A stretch of 64,000 nucleotides of DNA from Candidatus Obscuribacter sp. (GTDB lineage: Bacteria; Cyanobacteriota; Vampirovibrionia; Obscuribacterales; Obscuribacteraceae): contig JADKDV010000004.1 of NCBI GenBank assembly GCA_016718315.1, forward strand, positions 620,001 to 684,000. The letters are read 5' to 3'. Each line of letters begins with the position of its first letter. Positions within the stretch are counted from its first letter, which is position 1. Below, piece after piece: positions 49,156-59,013 of the stretch. Below the pieces are notes generated by a model that was given only the letters and a program-made list of their open reading frames with translations, was not told the DNA's origin and searched no databases. A program made the position numbers and the translations under genes.

Positions 49156-50754
49156 ATGACAGATTTACCGGGTAACTCAGCCGACAACACAGCTCCTGAT
49201 GCCGCTCCAAGCGCTGCGCCCGAATCTGGTCAGCCTGCCAAATCCACTGAACCGACTAAGCCAACGCGCAAAGTTGCTAAGACCATGTTGGAGACCAGTA
49301 AGTTAGGTTTGCCTACCGCAGGTGATGTGGTCACCGAAGCTGCTGATGACGGCCAGCCCAAGCGCAAGGTGGCAAAGACCTTGCTCTATTCCATTGGTAA
49401 TTTGCATAGACTGGGCATTAGTCAGGAGCTAGAGCGTATGGCTGCCGCGTCAGCCAATCAAACAGAAGCTCAGCCACCTGTTGCAAGTGTTGCGCCTGAT
49501 CCTGCCTCGGTATCTGCTGCCGCCAGTCAGGATGGCAAGAGCGCTAATACCGCTCCCGCTACAGCCAATACTCCAGGGTCTGATAAAGCGGCGTCGATAG
49601 CGGCACAATCTATTACTGGTAGCTCCAAAATTTCGCCGGTCATGCCTCAGGTCTCTTCCGTCATGCCTGGCACTGCCACTCCCGCCCATGGCACGGCTGC
49701 TGTTTCCGCCTTACCAGAGCCTGTAATCTCGCCTCCTCCAGCCAAATCTGAGCGCAAAGTGGCGCGGACTTTGTTGTTTAAGCCTGTGCGTACTCTTGAT
49801 GGTGATGAGGCTCCGAGCATTGAGGCTCGCGTCATGGCTGGTCAAAAGATTGCCGATGCCGCCCACGCTGATGCCATTGCCCAGGGTCAAGACCCTGCTA
49901 AAGCCACAATCAAGCGCAAAGATTATGTTGTTGCCAAGACTATGCTTGACCACAGTGTGCTCTTTGTCATGAGTTCGCGCAATGCTGCCAAAGCTGAGAC
50001 TCGCGCCCAGGAGATTGCCAGAGAAAGAGCCAATGAACCCCTTAAGCCGGTGGTGGAGGCAAAGAAAAAAGCCTTGCCTTGCAAATGGGTCTGGGATGAA
50101 GGCGATGGCTATTCCAAAGATCGCTTCCGTCACTGCGGCGTCTGTCAGCAAGTGGTTTACGACTTTAAAAATCTGGACAAAGCCGAAGCCGAAGCAATTG
50201 TCTACACCAGAGAAAATATCGAAAAACCGGTGCTTTACAAGCGCACTGACGGAAAATATATGGTCAATAACTGCCCTGTGGCAGTTAAGCATCGCAAAAA
50301 TATGATTGTGGCCGGTCTTGTTGCCAGCTTTTTTGTCGCAGGTCTTGTAACCATCATGGTGATGATGCCGCCGCCACCTCCGCCCCCGCCCAAGCCAGCG
50401 GCCTTGCCAACATCTAAAGACCCCTTTGCCGCTATCAATGCTCGCAATAAAAAGCCCCAGGGCACAGTCGGTCCCGATGGTACTTATTACTATCGACCCG
50501 GACAGGCGACAACTGCCCAGCCCGGCACGGTGGCATCGCCTGCTGGCGGTAGTGTCGGCGCTCCCAACACATTTGTAGATACGCCGCCAGTGACCCAGAC
50601 CGACGAACAGTTCTGGCAGTACTCAGGTGATACTGAGTCTGGTTCTCAATATTCGACTATTAATGACAATCCCAAGATGGCAGATCCCGCTGGTGGACCG
50701 GTACAACAGTACAGTCAGTCAGCGCCTTCGGCGCCACAACAGCTGCAACGCTAA
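49156..50754 (+). CDS. Membrane protein with four [RK]xVA[KR]T[ML]L motifs and a Cys-rich domain
   Basis: 532 residues. The N-terminal 300 residues are disordered (Ala/Pro/Ser/Thr) but carry four near-identical short motifs: RKVAKTML (38-45), RKVAKTLL (70-77), RKVARTLL (200-207) and YVVAKTML (257-264). Each is centred on a Thr. A small domain (about 305-375) has C309, C327, C330 and C373 in a W..D-x-C..C pattern likely to bind zinc. Then come a membrane helix (383-404), eight prolines and a low-complexity tail. It converges with a stand-alone FHA gene 58 bases away, so the repeated Thr motifs may be phospho-dependent docking sites. Confidence 0.75.
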   Translation: MTDLPGNSADNTAPDAAPSAAPESGQPAKSTEPTKPTRKVAKTMLETSKLGLPTAGDVVTEAADDGQPKRKVAKTLLYSIGNLHRLGISQELERMAAASANQTEAQPPVASVAPDPASVSAAASQDGKSANTAPATANTPGSDKAASIAAQSITGSSKISPVMPQVSSVMPGTATPAHGTAAVSALPEPVISPPPAKSERKVARTLLFKPVRTLDGDEAPSIEARVMAGQKIADAAHADAIAQGQDPAKATIKRKDYVVAKTMLDHSVLFVMSSRNAAKAETRAQEIARERANEPLKPVVEAKKKALPCKWVWDEGDGYSKDRFRHCGVCQQVVYDFKNLDKAEAEAIVYTRENIEKPVLYKRTDGKYMVNNCPVAVKHRKNMIVAGLVASFFVAGLVTIMVMMPPPPPPPPKPAALPTSKDPFAAINARNKKPQGTVGPDGTYYYRPGQATTAQPGTVASPAGGSVGAPNTFVDTPPVTQTDEQFWQYSGDTESGSQYSTINDNPKMADPAGGPVQQYSQSAPSAPQQLQR

Positions 50755-50812
50755 GCGCTCTTAAGTCTGGATTCTGGGCTCTGGATTCTGTAATTTGGGC
50801 TAGAGTGCTCGT

Positions 50813-51136
50813 TTACTGGATGCGGTAAAGGGTGCGGCCCACTTTGATGACGTCGTTAGGGGCGAGCATGCGAGGCTCGGCAATGAGCTGGTCGTTGACC
50901 ATTGTGCCGTTGCTGCTCATTGTGTCTTCGACCCACCAGCCCTGGTCAAAGTAAATGCGAGCATGATGGGCTGAAGCGTAACCGTCGTCTGGCAGCACGA
51001 CATTGCATTCGGGGTCGCGGCCAAGTGTTATGGATGGCTGGTTGAGGACAAAAGTCTCGTTTGTTGTCAGGTTTACCAGGACAGGTAAACGTCCCTGCGG
51101 GGCGGTGCCGGAAGCTTCTGAAGGATTAACGCTCAT
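50813..51136 (-). CDS. Stand-alone FHA-domain protein
   Basis: 107 residues, almost entirely one forkhead-associated domain (about 20-105). Phosphothreonine-binding landmarks are present: TLGRDPECNV (Gly-Arg), YASAHHARI (Ser and His), and SSNGTMVN. It should bind a phospho-Thr peptide in a partner. CCAGGTAATTT precedes the ATG. It is transcribed toward the Thr-motif protein. Two Ser/Thr kinases encoded 12 kb away are possible writers; the link is inference. Confidence 0.92.
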   Translation of the reverse strand: MSVNPSEASGTAPQGRLPVLVNLTTNETFVLNQPSITLGRDPECNVVLPDDGYASAHHARIYFDQGWWVEDTMSSNGTMVNDQLIAEPRMLAPNDVIKVGRTLYRIQ

Positions 51137-51431
51137 AAATTACCTGGATTTGAGACTGACCAATTGAGAGTACCGCTGAATTTTCCCTTATTAAACTGTA
51201 TAAGTCGACAGGCCGCATCGTTTTTATTAATCGCTTTGTCAAGCAAGTCCTGAGCGTTTTGGATACTGACAAGTTTATCGGACAGCCATCGACTATATGT
51301 CTTTGCGTTGCACAAAATGCGCAATACAATGGTTAGAGTAAAGAAGGGGTGGGAAAATACATAGAAGACAGTCGGGTTGGCGCCTGATTGGCTTTTATCC
51401 TGCAATTTGTTCGACCGAGGGAAGCCGTTCC
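51137..51431. other. Divergent promoter region
   Basis: A spacer of 295 bases between the FHA gene and the MshEN/TPR gene. Small open frames here have no coding character. It should hold both promoters, but no box stood out by eye. Confidence 0.4.
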
Positions 51432-54400
51432 GTGAATTTTCTAAAAAAGAGCGCTGGCACTAACCGCTATCCCACCGATATTATCATCGGGGAATTATTT
51501 GTAAAAGCAGGCATCATCTCACAGAAGCAGCTTGATGACACCATCAAAAATGCTGCTACAAAGCATCTCCATGTTGGACAGATGCTGACTATGGCTGGTT
51601 ATATCAACCATAAAGATTTGCAGTCAGCTGTAGATGCTCAATCGATGTTGCGTGACAAACTTATCGAAATGCCCATGGCGGCTCGCTGTTTGCGTATCGC
51701 AGTAAAGACCGGTGCCAATTTTGCCGAGCTGGTCAAAGAGGACACAGCATCAGAAGCCCTTGCTGCTAGTCAAACTAACCGCCTTGGCGAAATGCTATTG
51801 GATGCTCAGGTCGTCAATAAGAGTCAACTAGCCCAAGCACTGGGACGCAGTCAGGCTACAGGGCTACCCCTTGGTCGTATCCTTGTACTTAATAACTCAG
51901 TGCCTGAGCAATTGTTACGTCTGGCTCTGGAGATCCAGGTACGTGTGCGCGATGGCATGATGGATCGCGAAGAAGCACTCGATCTGATGAAACAAGAAGT
52001 GGTGAAAGTTGCCGCTCAGGGTGTGCCGAGCAATAGTTTTACATCGCTAGCGGCGCTAGAGCCTTGTCAGCGCAAAAAAATTCGTTTGGGCGAGCTTTTG
52101 ATCAAAGGCAATTTTATTTCTGATGTGGATGTCTATAGCTGTCTTGAGCTTGGTCTATCCAGTCATAGACCAATCGGCGAGATAATGGTCGACCAGGGTT
52201 ATATCTCCACTGAGATGCTCGCTGTTGCACTCGCTGTGCAAGAAATGGTCGAAGATACAACCTACACCGAAGAACAAGCTGGTGCAGCGCTAAGACAAAT
52301 GGCTGAAACCGGACGGATTTTGGCTGCTGTGCAAGAGCGTATCGATGGCACCTATGTCAAACCGGCTCCACCGCCCCCACCGATTGATACCAATGCTGGT
52401 GGCGCCTTTGCAGTCGCTCCCGATGGTACAACTGAAGCTCCCAGCGGTTCAGAAACAGTCAGTGCTGATATTCCGGCTGGGACAAATCAATCTCCCAGAG
52501 CTTCTTCTAGCAAACTAAAAGTTTTGTATGACGGTCCAGAGTTGCATGGGGATTTTAATTCACCAACTCCACAAGAGCTGGCAGCCAAACTCGAAGGCAA
52601 GAGCAGTAGCGACCATGTCGCCCAGGCTGCTGCCGACGCTCAGGATCTAGCTCTGGAAGCCGCTAACAATCCCGCTCAGCATTATGACGAGGCACCATCA
52701 CTAGCTACTTTGATGCGCTCGGTCACTGGTGATTCCAGCTTTGATGAGCCTCAGGCCGAGCAGCCATCGAGTGGACATCTGGAGCCCATGCCAGAGCAAT
52801 CACTCGAAGCTTTAATGGCTGCCGTAGAAGGCAAACCTGCTCCACCTGCTGATGAAAATCTTACTTTTGAGAGTCTGGTTGCCAGTCTAGATAATGGTAA
52901 TGGACACGCCCATGAGACTCCCCAGACCTTTGAAGCATTAGCCAGGGCTGCCAGCCCTGAGCCTGGTGCCCAAGATTTTACTGCTGAAGATCCTACTGCT
53001 GGATATTTTGTTGGTGAAGCAGAACCATCACAATTTGCTACTCAATCACAAGCCAGTCAGTCGCATCAAGGTATTCCAGCTCAAGCCAGCCACTCTCATC
53101 AAAACATGCCAGCTCAGGCGGCGCGTTCACATCAGGGTATGGCTGCTCAATCTGCTGAGATGCATCAAGCGGGTCACTTTGAAGGCATGCTTTTATCAGC
53201 CAAGATTGTTACACCTCAGGCTATTGATGCCGCTCTCAAGTCGGTCAGAGAGATGCCCGCGATATTTTTGGATATCCTCACGCTCACTGGTCATGTTAGC
53301 GATAACGGCAAGCTAGCCATACTCGAATGTCACGGTTTGCACAGCGAAGGTGCCATTGATACTGCCACAGCAAGTGAAGTCCTGGACTACTGTCTCAACA
53401 AAAACAAATTGCGCAATCTGACTTTGCATCAAGCTTTATCTGAGCTTGGTATTGCAGTACAAAAAGCACGCCCCCAAAACCCTTATGCCGCTTCTCTAGC
53501 ATCTGCCCTTGAAGCCGAAACCGCTGCGGCTGCCGCTGGCAGTCAGACAAGTGCTGTGAGCGAAGAGGCAAGTGCATCAGAAGTCGCCACAGATCACGCC
53601 CAGGCAGAGCCTGCACAGCCAACTGCAATGGTGCAACCGCCAGCTCCTCAAGAAGACGACGGAGATTTGCTTAAGTTGTTTGGCTTGGGTGATCAGGCTC
53701 AGTCCGATGATACTGCCCATGTGCCAGAAGTAGAGTCGAGAGTTGAACCAATTACAGCTGATAGCTTGCTTGCATCTCTTGCCACCAGTCCATCTGCTGA
53801 GGCTGAAGAAGCAGAGAGTGTTGCGGCTCAAGTCAATCCCAGTGCCTTTGAAACAACTGCTGTTTTTAAAGCTACTGCTGCCGAAGAGCTAGAACAAGCT
53901 CTGGCAAATGCTGTGGATGAGGGACCTTCGATTGGTGATTTGCTAAACAATTTAGATGAGGCAGACACTGCACCATCCCACGGCGCTGATATTGCTCCGG
54001 CAACAGCTCAAGAGCCTCCTAAGGCAGGTGCCAGCGAATCGGAGCGTGAGCGCGAAGAGCGTTTGGCTGCCTTGCGTGAGGCCGAGTTGCGCCATCAGAC
54101 TGCTGATTTTTCGTTGCCAGCTAGCTTACTCTCGCAATCGACTGAGAGCGCCGCTGCCAGTGCTGCCGATGCTTTTGTCAGTCACGATCAATCGCTAGAG
54201 CCATCAGTAGCTGATTTGCTTGAAGATGTAGATAGCGATCGCACCAACACTCAAGAGCTAGAGTTGCGCTCACTATTTTCTAGTGGCGTGCAGTCATCTG
54301 TGCCTGCACCTGCAGCGACTCATGCCTTTGATGAAGTGACTGCGGCGACATCTCAAGCAGAACCAGTTGCCGAGCCAGCACCAGCGCCGGCTCCTGCACC

Positions 54401-55073
54401 ACCACCTGCACCAGAGCCTACACCGGCACCGGAGCCTACACCAGCTCCTGCACCACCGCCCGAGCCAACCCCAGCTCCTGCACCAGCACCAGCTCCAGCT
54501 CCAGCTGCGCCTAAGGCCACCAGTAACAGGCTGCCTAAAATGCTCGATGCTGATTTGCATGCCGCCAAGGCTGCTCAAATGGCAGCAATGTCATCGCATC
54601 TGACTGGTATGGCTGAGATGTACTATGAGCAAGAAAACTTTGTCGAGGCTCAAAGAGCCTACGAAGGTATTTTGTCCTGGAGACAAAGCGAACTCGGCAG
54701 CAATCACCTGGATATCGTTGACGATCTCAACAATCTTGCCGGTGTGATGTGTGTGCAAGGTTTGTTTGCCGAAGCAGAACCATTAATCGCTCGTGCTGTA
54801 CAAATACTAGAAATTAGCGAGACCAAAGATCCACTCAAGCTTGCCGAAAACCTCACCAGTCTTGCTGGTTTGCAGTTTCAACAGGGTGTATTTGCCAATG
54901 CTGAGCCGCTTTTGCGTAAGGCTCTGGCGCTGCGCGAAGAAGAACTCGGACCAGATAATGTGGAGCTGGCAGATAGCTTGCGCGATTTTGCCAAACTGCT
55001 CAAAAAGCTCGGTAAGCTCGAAGAAGCAGAAAAACACTATCAAAGAGCAAAAGTGCTGCTGGGTAAAGCCTAG
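51432..55073 (+). CDS. Scaffold protein with MshEN-like repeats, Pro-rich linker and TPRs
   Basis: 1,213 residues from GTG after GAGGGAAG. At least four units resemble the MshEN/GspE-N module that in type II secretion and pilus ATPases senses partners or c-di-GMP: about 18-75 (IGELFVKAGIISQKQLDDTI), 117-170, 217-270 and 575-630. No ATPase follows. A long acidic Ala/Glu/Gln-rich region comes next, then a Pro/Ala-rich linker (PAPEPTPAPEP, about 975-1035), and finally TPRs of kinesin-light-chain style (about 1060-1210). A large cytoplasmic scaffold is likely. Partner unknown. Confidence 0.8.
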   Translation: MNFLKKSAGTNRYPTDIIIGELFVKAGIISQKQLDDTIKNAATKHLHVGQMLTMAGYINHKDLQSAVDAQSMLRDKLIEMPMAARCLRIAVKTGANFAELVKEDTASEALAASQTNRLGEMLLDAQVVNKSQLAQALGRSQATGLPLGRILVLNNSVPEQLLRLALEIQVRVRDGMMDREEALDLMKQEVVKVAAQGVPSNSFTSLAALEPCQRKKIRLGELLIKGNFISDVDVYSCLELGLSSHRPIGEIMVDQGYISTEMLAVALAVQEMVEDTTYTEEQAGAALRQMAETGRILAAVQERIDGTYVKPAPPPPPIDTNAGGAFAVAPDGTTEAPSGSETVSADIPAGTNQSPRASSSKLKVLYDGPELHGDFNSPTPQELAAKLEGKSSSDHVAQAAADAQDLALEAANNPAQHYDEAPSLATLMRSVTGDSSFDEPQAEQPSSGHLEPMPEQSLEALMAAVEGKPAPPADENLTFESLVASLDNGNGHAHETPQTFEALARAASPEPGAQDFTAEDPTAGYFVGEAEPSQFATQSQASQSHQGIPAQASHSHQNMPAQAARSHQGMAAQSAEMHQAGHFEGMLLSAKIVTPQAIDAALKSVREMPAIFLDILTLTGHVSDNGKLAILECHGLHSEGAIDTATASEVLDYCLNKNKLRNLTLHQALSELGIAVQKARPQNPYAASLASALEAETAAAAAGSQTSAVSEEASASEVATDHAQAEPAQPTAMVQPPAPQEDDGDLLKLFGLGDQAQSDDTAHVPEVESRVEPITADSLLASLATSPSAEAEEAESVAAQVNPSAFETTAVFKATAAEELEQALANAVDEGPSIGDLLNNLDEADTAPSHGADIAPATAQEPPKAGASESEREREERLAALREAELRHQTADFSLPASLLSQSTESAAASAADAFVSHDQSLEPSVADLLEDVDSDRTNTQELELRSLFSSGVQSSVPAPAATHAFDEVTAATSQAEPVAEPAPAPAPAPPPAPEPTPAPEPTPAPAPPPEPTPAPAPAPAPAPAAPKATSNRLPKMLDADLHAAKAAQMAAMSSHLTGMAEMYYEQENFVEAQRAYEGILSWRQSELGSNHLDIVDDLNNLAGVMCVQGLFAEAEPLIARAVQILEISETKDPLKLAENLTSLAGLQFQQGVFANAEPLLRKALALREEELGPDNVELADSLRDFAKLLKKLGKLEEAEKHYQRAKVLLGKA

Positions 55074-55104
55074 ATTTTTGTGCCATTGATTTAGGCAATA
55101 AAAA

Positions 55105-55128
55105 ACTCGCTAGACGTCTCTAGCGAGT
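55105..55128. terminator. Bidirectional intrinsic terminator
   Basis: ACTCGCTAGA and TCTAGCGAGT pair as a 10-bp stem with a 4-base loop. On the minus strand it is followed by TTTTTTATT, an excellent terminator for the repeat protein at 55209-55961. On the plus strand CCTTTATT gives a weaker end for the scaffold gene. Confidence 0.85.
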
Positions 55129-55208
55129 CCTTTATTACAGTCCTTTGGAAATTCCTCAGGGCTGTCCCACCGTCTCGAGGAAAACTTTTGAGCAGTTAAC
55201 TTTCTGCG

Positions 55209-55961
55209 TTACTTGCTGCCTGGCACTTCAGTGCCATAGATGCTGGGCATTTCGGCTTTCTGACCTGGTTTGTCGGCGAAGAACTTGATTGGACCCTTTT
55301 CAGTGTCTTGTTGTTGGTCCTTGCCTGGTTTTACGGCTGACTTTTCGCCACCGTCCTTAATTTCCTTGTCGGGCGCAGGTGTTAAGCCGCTGTTATCAAG
55401 GGATGTATCATTGCCCCCAAACTTAGACTTATCGCCACCGTCCTTAACTTCCTTGCCAGGCATGGGAGTCAGACCAATGCTGTCACCGGACTGATTGTCG
55501 CTATCTTGAAGCTTAGACTTTGCGCCACCGTCCTTAACTTCTTTGCCAGGCATGGGATTCTCGGCACTGTTTTCTCCGTTTTGATTGCTTTCGCCTTTGC
55601 CCCCAGTATTTGCCTTGTCTTCGATCATATTGCCAGCGGCGGCTTTATCTTTCTTGTTGCCGCGCAAGAAATCTTCTTTGATTGCAGCGTCTTTTTTGAT
55701 GCTGTTGAAGTTATCCTTCACAAGAGAGTTAGGTTTGCTTTCAAACTTTTTGGCTCCATTTTTGTCACCGTAGATATCGTTGCCAAAGTCTAGATTGCCA
55801 CCAAATTTATCGATCATGACATTTGGTTTAGCCACTTCGTCTGAGCGCATGGCGCATTTGCTACCTTTGCCCCAGGTGTCCTCGAGAGTGTTGGTAAAGG
55901 CTTGTTGTGCGCTTTGTCCTTGCTTAAGGCTAGAATCGAATTGATGAATTTGGCTTTCCAT
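55209..55961 (-). CDS. Disordered protein with three PGKEVKDGG repeats
   Basis: 250 residues from ATG 55961 (MESQIHQFDSSLK), with AGAGGAAC upstream. Hydrophilic, Lys/Asp/Gly-rich, with no hydrophobic segment. A unit of about 30 residues ending PMPGKEVKDGG(A/D)KSK, then PDKEIKDGGEKS, is repeated three times in the C-terminal half. One Cys (KCAMRSDE). Not homologous to anything I recognise. Similar in style to the proteins at 21859 and 25001. Confidence 0.7.
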   Translation of the reverse strand: MESQIHQFDSSLKQGQSAQQAFTNTLEDTWGKGSKCAMRSDEVAKPNVMIDKFGGNLDFGNDIYGDKNGAKKFESKPNSLVKDNFNSIKKDAAIKEDFLRGNKKDKAAAGNMIEDKANTGGKGESNQNGENSAENPMPGKEVKDGGAKSKLQDSDNQSGDSIGLTPMPGKEVKDGGDKSKFGGNDTSLDNSGLTPAPDKEIKDGGEKSAVKPGKDQQQDTEKGPIKFFADKPGQKAEMPSIYGTEVPGSK

Positions 55962-56195
55962 GATGAAGTTCCTCTGGTAAGAAAAGTGGTATTTTTTTGT
56001 TTTATAGTTACGGCGGTTTGTTTGAGACGTTGTCAATGCCGTCCTCGTGCTTGCTAATCTAAGATTTTGTTGTTACGGGTGCGTGATTGGCCTGTGACTG
56101 ATTTGTTACCGGGCAAAAGTCTTATAGATTGACCTTGTCCTGGCGCCGTTAGCCTACCCGGTAGTAAAATGAAGCACTCTATATGGTAGGCGTGG

Positions 56196-57044
56196 ATGAA
56201 TAATTTAAAGTTGCTCGTTGTCGCAGGTTGTCTGGCTGTAGTGCCACTTGTCACTGCTGGTGGTGCTACCGCTGTACTGGCCGATGAGCCTCGCACCAGT
56301 ATTACTCCTGGCGATGCCCAGACCTTGTTTAAGGCAAGACAACCAGAATTATTTAGAGATAGCTGGACCAATAACAAGCATAGTGATTTTGATGTTTTGA
56401 TGCCGGTGCCAGAACAGGCAATGACAAATAGTGTGACCGGGACAAGGATTTATCGCTGTAGCAATAAAGGCAACAACTTTATTGTCAGTGTCAGTAATCC
56501 CGGTGTGCAAAAAGATAGCTACAAGAGATTTTTACAGGGTATTGAGCAGGGACTAAAGACTCGCGGTGGCAAGATAATTGCTGCCGCCCCAGCCAAGGGT
56601 GTGGGCTGGACTGGCACGCTTTTGCAGGCTGAATTTAAAGACAATGCTAAAAACACTACACTGGTAGCCATGGCCGATGGTGTGCCTGTTATCTACACTC
56701 TGGGTGTAAATCTACCTTTGATGGATACTGATTCGCAAAAATTTATTTACTCCTTAGTGGTGCATCCTGCTCAGGCAGCGCTTTTGCCTGTAAAGCGACC
56801 GGAGTCTGATCAGGAGGATAAAGACTCGACCTATGAGATAACCATTGGTAAAGACAAGCTCGATGAATTGTCCAACGAAGACCAGAGTCAAATTGAAAAT
56901 GATCTTGCACGCGGTGGCTATAGCGGAAGGCGTGGTAAAGGTTTTCTTGATGCTACCAGTATCGCTATAATAATGCCTACTTTTGTTCTGCTTCTTCTTG
57001 CGATTCGCTTTGTTAGCAAAATTGGTAAAAAGAAAAAGTCTTAA
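56196..57044 (+). CDS. Secreted protein with C-terminal membrane helix
   Basis: 282 residues. Signal peptide (LLVVAGCLAVVPLVTAGGATAVLA), an extracytoplasmic alpha/beta domain of about 190 residues, then a C-terminal membrane helix (ATSIAIIMPTFVLLLLAIRF) with a basic end (KKKKS). This gives a periplasm-facing, tail-anchored layout. The middle has strands such as IYRCSNKGNNFIVSVSNPGV. No family recognised. Its 3' end meets the terminator shared with the histidine kinase gene. Confidence 0.7.
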   Translation: MNNLKLLVVAGCLAVVPLVTAGGATAVLADEPRTSITPGDAQTLFKARQPELFRDSWTNNKHSDFDVLMPVPEQAMTNSVTGTRIYRCSNKGNNFIVSVSNPGVQKDSYKRFLQGIEQGLKTRGGKIIAAAPAKGVGWTGTLLQAEFKDNAKNTTLVAMADGVPVIYTLGVNLPLMDTDSQKFIYSLVVHPAQAALLPVKRPESDQEDKDSTYEITIGKDKLDELSNEDQSQIENDLARGGYSGRRGKGFLDATSIAIIMPTFVLLLLAIRFVSKIGKKKKS

Positions 57045-57058
57045 TTGATACCAAAAAA

Positions 57059-57093
57059 AGAGACAGAAGCGCTCGCGCGCTCTCTCTGTCTCT
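57059..57093. terminator. Terminator between convergent genes
   Basis: AGAGACAGA and TCTGTCTCT enclose a GC-rich inner stem (AGCGC..GCGCT). On the minus strand the hairpin is followed by seven T, ending the histidine kinase transcript. Confidence 0.8.
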
Positions 57094-57103
57094 GTACTCG
57101 ATG

Positions 57104-58915
57104 TTACTTGCGGCGCTTGGTCAGCGGTATTTTAAAACTAAATACAGCTCCACCGGCTTTGCTGTTTTGTACTTCTATGGTGCCGCCCATTAGCTCTACC
57201 AGTGATTTACAGATGCTCAGTCCCAGCCCTGAGCCGGGGATTGCGCTGTTGCCCTGACCGCGGGTAAAGCGATCAAATATATGGGGCAAAAGATCTGGTG
57301 CAATGCCATGTCCTTCGTCTTCGATACTAAATACAGCGTACTCGGTACCCTGTTTGACGCTGACTCTGACCGCTCTGCCCCGCGGCGAAAACTTTATGGC
57401 GTTAGAGACCAAGTTAATGAGGACTCTATCTAGTTTTTCTTCGTCAGCAAAGACTACGATTGGCGCTGATTTAAATTCAATCTTGATACCGGCTTCTTCA
57501 GCCAGACTGCGAGTGGATAGCTCCAGAGCAGACAAACACTCATCGACGGACACCTGACCTAGATCAAGCTCCATCATGCCAGCTTTGATGCGCTCTACAT
57601 CTAGTAAATCATTGATTAGATTGAGCATGCGCTGGCTGTTGCGATTGGCGCTCTCTACATAGTCCAGTCCTCGGGCATCGAGCTGACCGTGCTTGCCGCT
57701 TTTGATAAAGCCCAGGACATTGGTAATAGTATTGAGAGGACTGCGCAGGTCGTGTGTGACCATGGCCATTACCTCTTGTCTCAGTCTCTCGGCTTGCTTA
57801 AAGGCGGTCATATCGTGGATGACAAAAAACGTTGATTTTTCCTCATCCGACCAGTGTCCAGCAAACAGCACATCGACGATCTTGCCGCTGGCAGCTTTGA
57901 GCCGCAAATCTAGAGGTTCTGTGGATACTAACTTGTGCAACTGTTCGAGATAATCTAGCGCTTTGGGGATATCTTCTGTCACCAAAAGATCGACAAAGTG
58001 CAAACCAAGGAGTGATTCTTGTGGCATCCCCAGTAGTTCTTCGGCGGCGGGATTGGCAGCAATAATTGAGCCACCTGCGTCTATCGAGCCGATAAAGTCT
58101 CTGGCGTTTTCCAGGATAGCGCTTTCTTTACGGCTTGCTTCCTGCAATTCGCGGGCCATTTTGTGGAAGGTCTGATCGAGTTTTACGATCTCGTCGTCGC
58201 CAGTTAGTGGCGCATTTAGTGGCAAACGGCTGGCCAGTCTGTAGGTGTTGTCGGAGACTTTGTCGAGACGATTGGAGATGCGGCGGGTGATAAAGACTGC
58301 AATTATTATCGTTAAAATCAAGTCGATTATAGCGACTGAGACCATGATGGTCTGAGCCTTTTTACGCAGTTCAGCCTGGATAGCTGGTGTGGTAAAAGTC
58401 ATTCTTTCTTTTTCGCGACCGATATACATCAGCTCTTGGTCAAGAGTCTCATGGATGAGGTTGCGCAACTTGTGCCACATCGGTTTGCGCTCATCGCGCC
58501 CTTCTTTGTCGGTGCGGTCAAAGCTCTCTTTTAAATCTGTGAGGGTTTGGATTGCCTCTCTGGTGGTGCGCTCGGTGGCTTGTATGGCTTGTTTGAGACG
58601 GGCATCGTCCTCGCCAAGTTTATTGAGCACAGCAAAGTCGTCGGTAATTTTTTTATAGAGACTCTGGTAGGTGGGATCATTGCGCGCTGGTATAGGCAAA
58701 CTGCCTTCATCAGAGTAAATTGAGACGATTTCGTAGACATGGTTTGTGAGACGATTGACAGTGTCCGAGACCTGGCGTGCTCGGGTGCTTGCCAACAGCT
58801 GCTGCTCAGCTTCATTTTGCAGTTGAGCAAGCCAGGCTATAGAGGCTAGTTGGATAAGCAGGGGCAAAGTAACTAAGACCAAAACCTGCTTAAATATGGA
58901 AAATCTTTGCCGCAT
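57104..58915 (-). CDS. Membrane sensor histidine kinase (HAMP-PAS-HisKA)
   Basis: 603 residues from ATG 58915 (MRQRFSIFKQVLVLVTL); a GTG at 58996 is in frame but without ribosome-binding site and would leave only 17 bases to the divergent regulator. Two membrane helices (about 8-27 and 178-198) flank a helical extracytoplasmic sensor of about 150 residues. HAMP, then a PAS domain (about 270-370), HisKA with AMVTHDLRSPLNTITN and an ATPase domain (LVSNAIKFSP, DEGHGIAPD, GSGLGLSICKSLVEL) follow. It forms a two-component pair with the divergent OmpR-type regulator. Confidence 0.93.
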   Translation of the reverse strand: MRQRFSIFKQVLVLVTLPLLIQLASIAWLAQLQNEAEQQLLASTRARQVSDTVNRLTNHVYEIVSIYSDEGSLPIPARNDPTYQSLYKKITDDFAVLNKLGEDDARLKQAIQATERTTREAIQTLTDLKESFDRTDKEGRDERKPMWHKLRNLIHETLDQELMYIGREKERMTFTTPAIQAELRKKAQTIMVSVAIIDLILTIIIAVFITRRISNRLDKVSDNTYRLASRLPLNAPLTGDDEIVKLDQTFHKMARELQEASRKESAILENARDFIGSIDAGGSIIAANPAAEELLGMPQESLLGLHFVDLLVTEDIPKALDYLEQLHKLVSTEPLDLRLKAASGKIVDVLFAGHWSDEEKSTFFVIHDMTAFKQAERLRQEVMAMVTHDLRSPLNTITNVLGFIKSGKHGQLDARGLDYVESANRNSQRMLNLINDLLDVERIKAGMMELDLGQVSVDECLSALELSTRSLAEEAGIKIEFKSAPIVVFADEEKLDRVLINLVSNAIKFSPRGRAVRVSVKQGTEYAVFSIEDEGHGIAPDLLPHIFDRFTRGQGNSAIPGSGLGLSICKSLVELMGGTIEVQNSKAGGAVFSFKIPLTKRRK

Positions 58916-59013
58916 AATAGTGTTATCCCCGCTGAATTTTACGGCAAAACCTGAGCCCCGGCTGCTTTTAGTATCAAGTATGATTTTATCGGTCACTTAT
59001 CGCGAGGTGTAAC

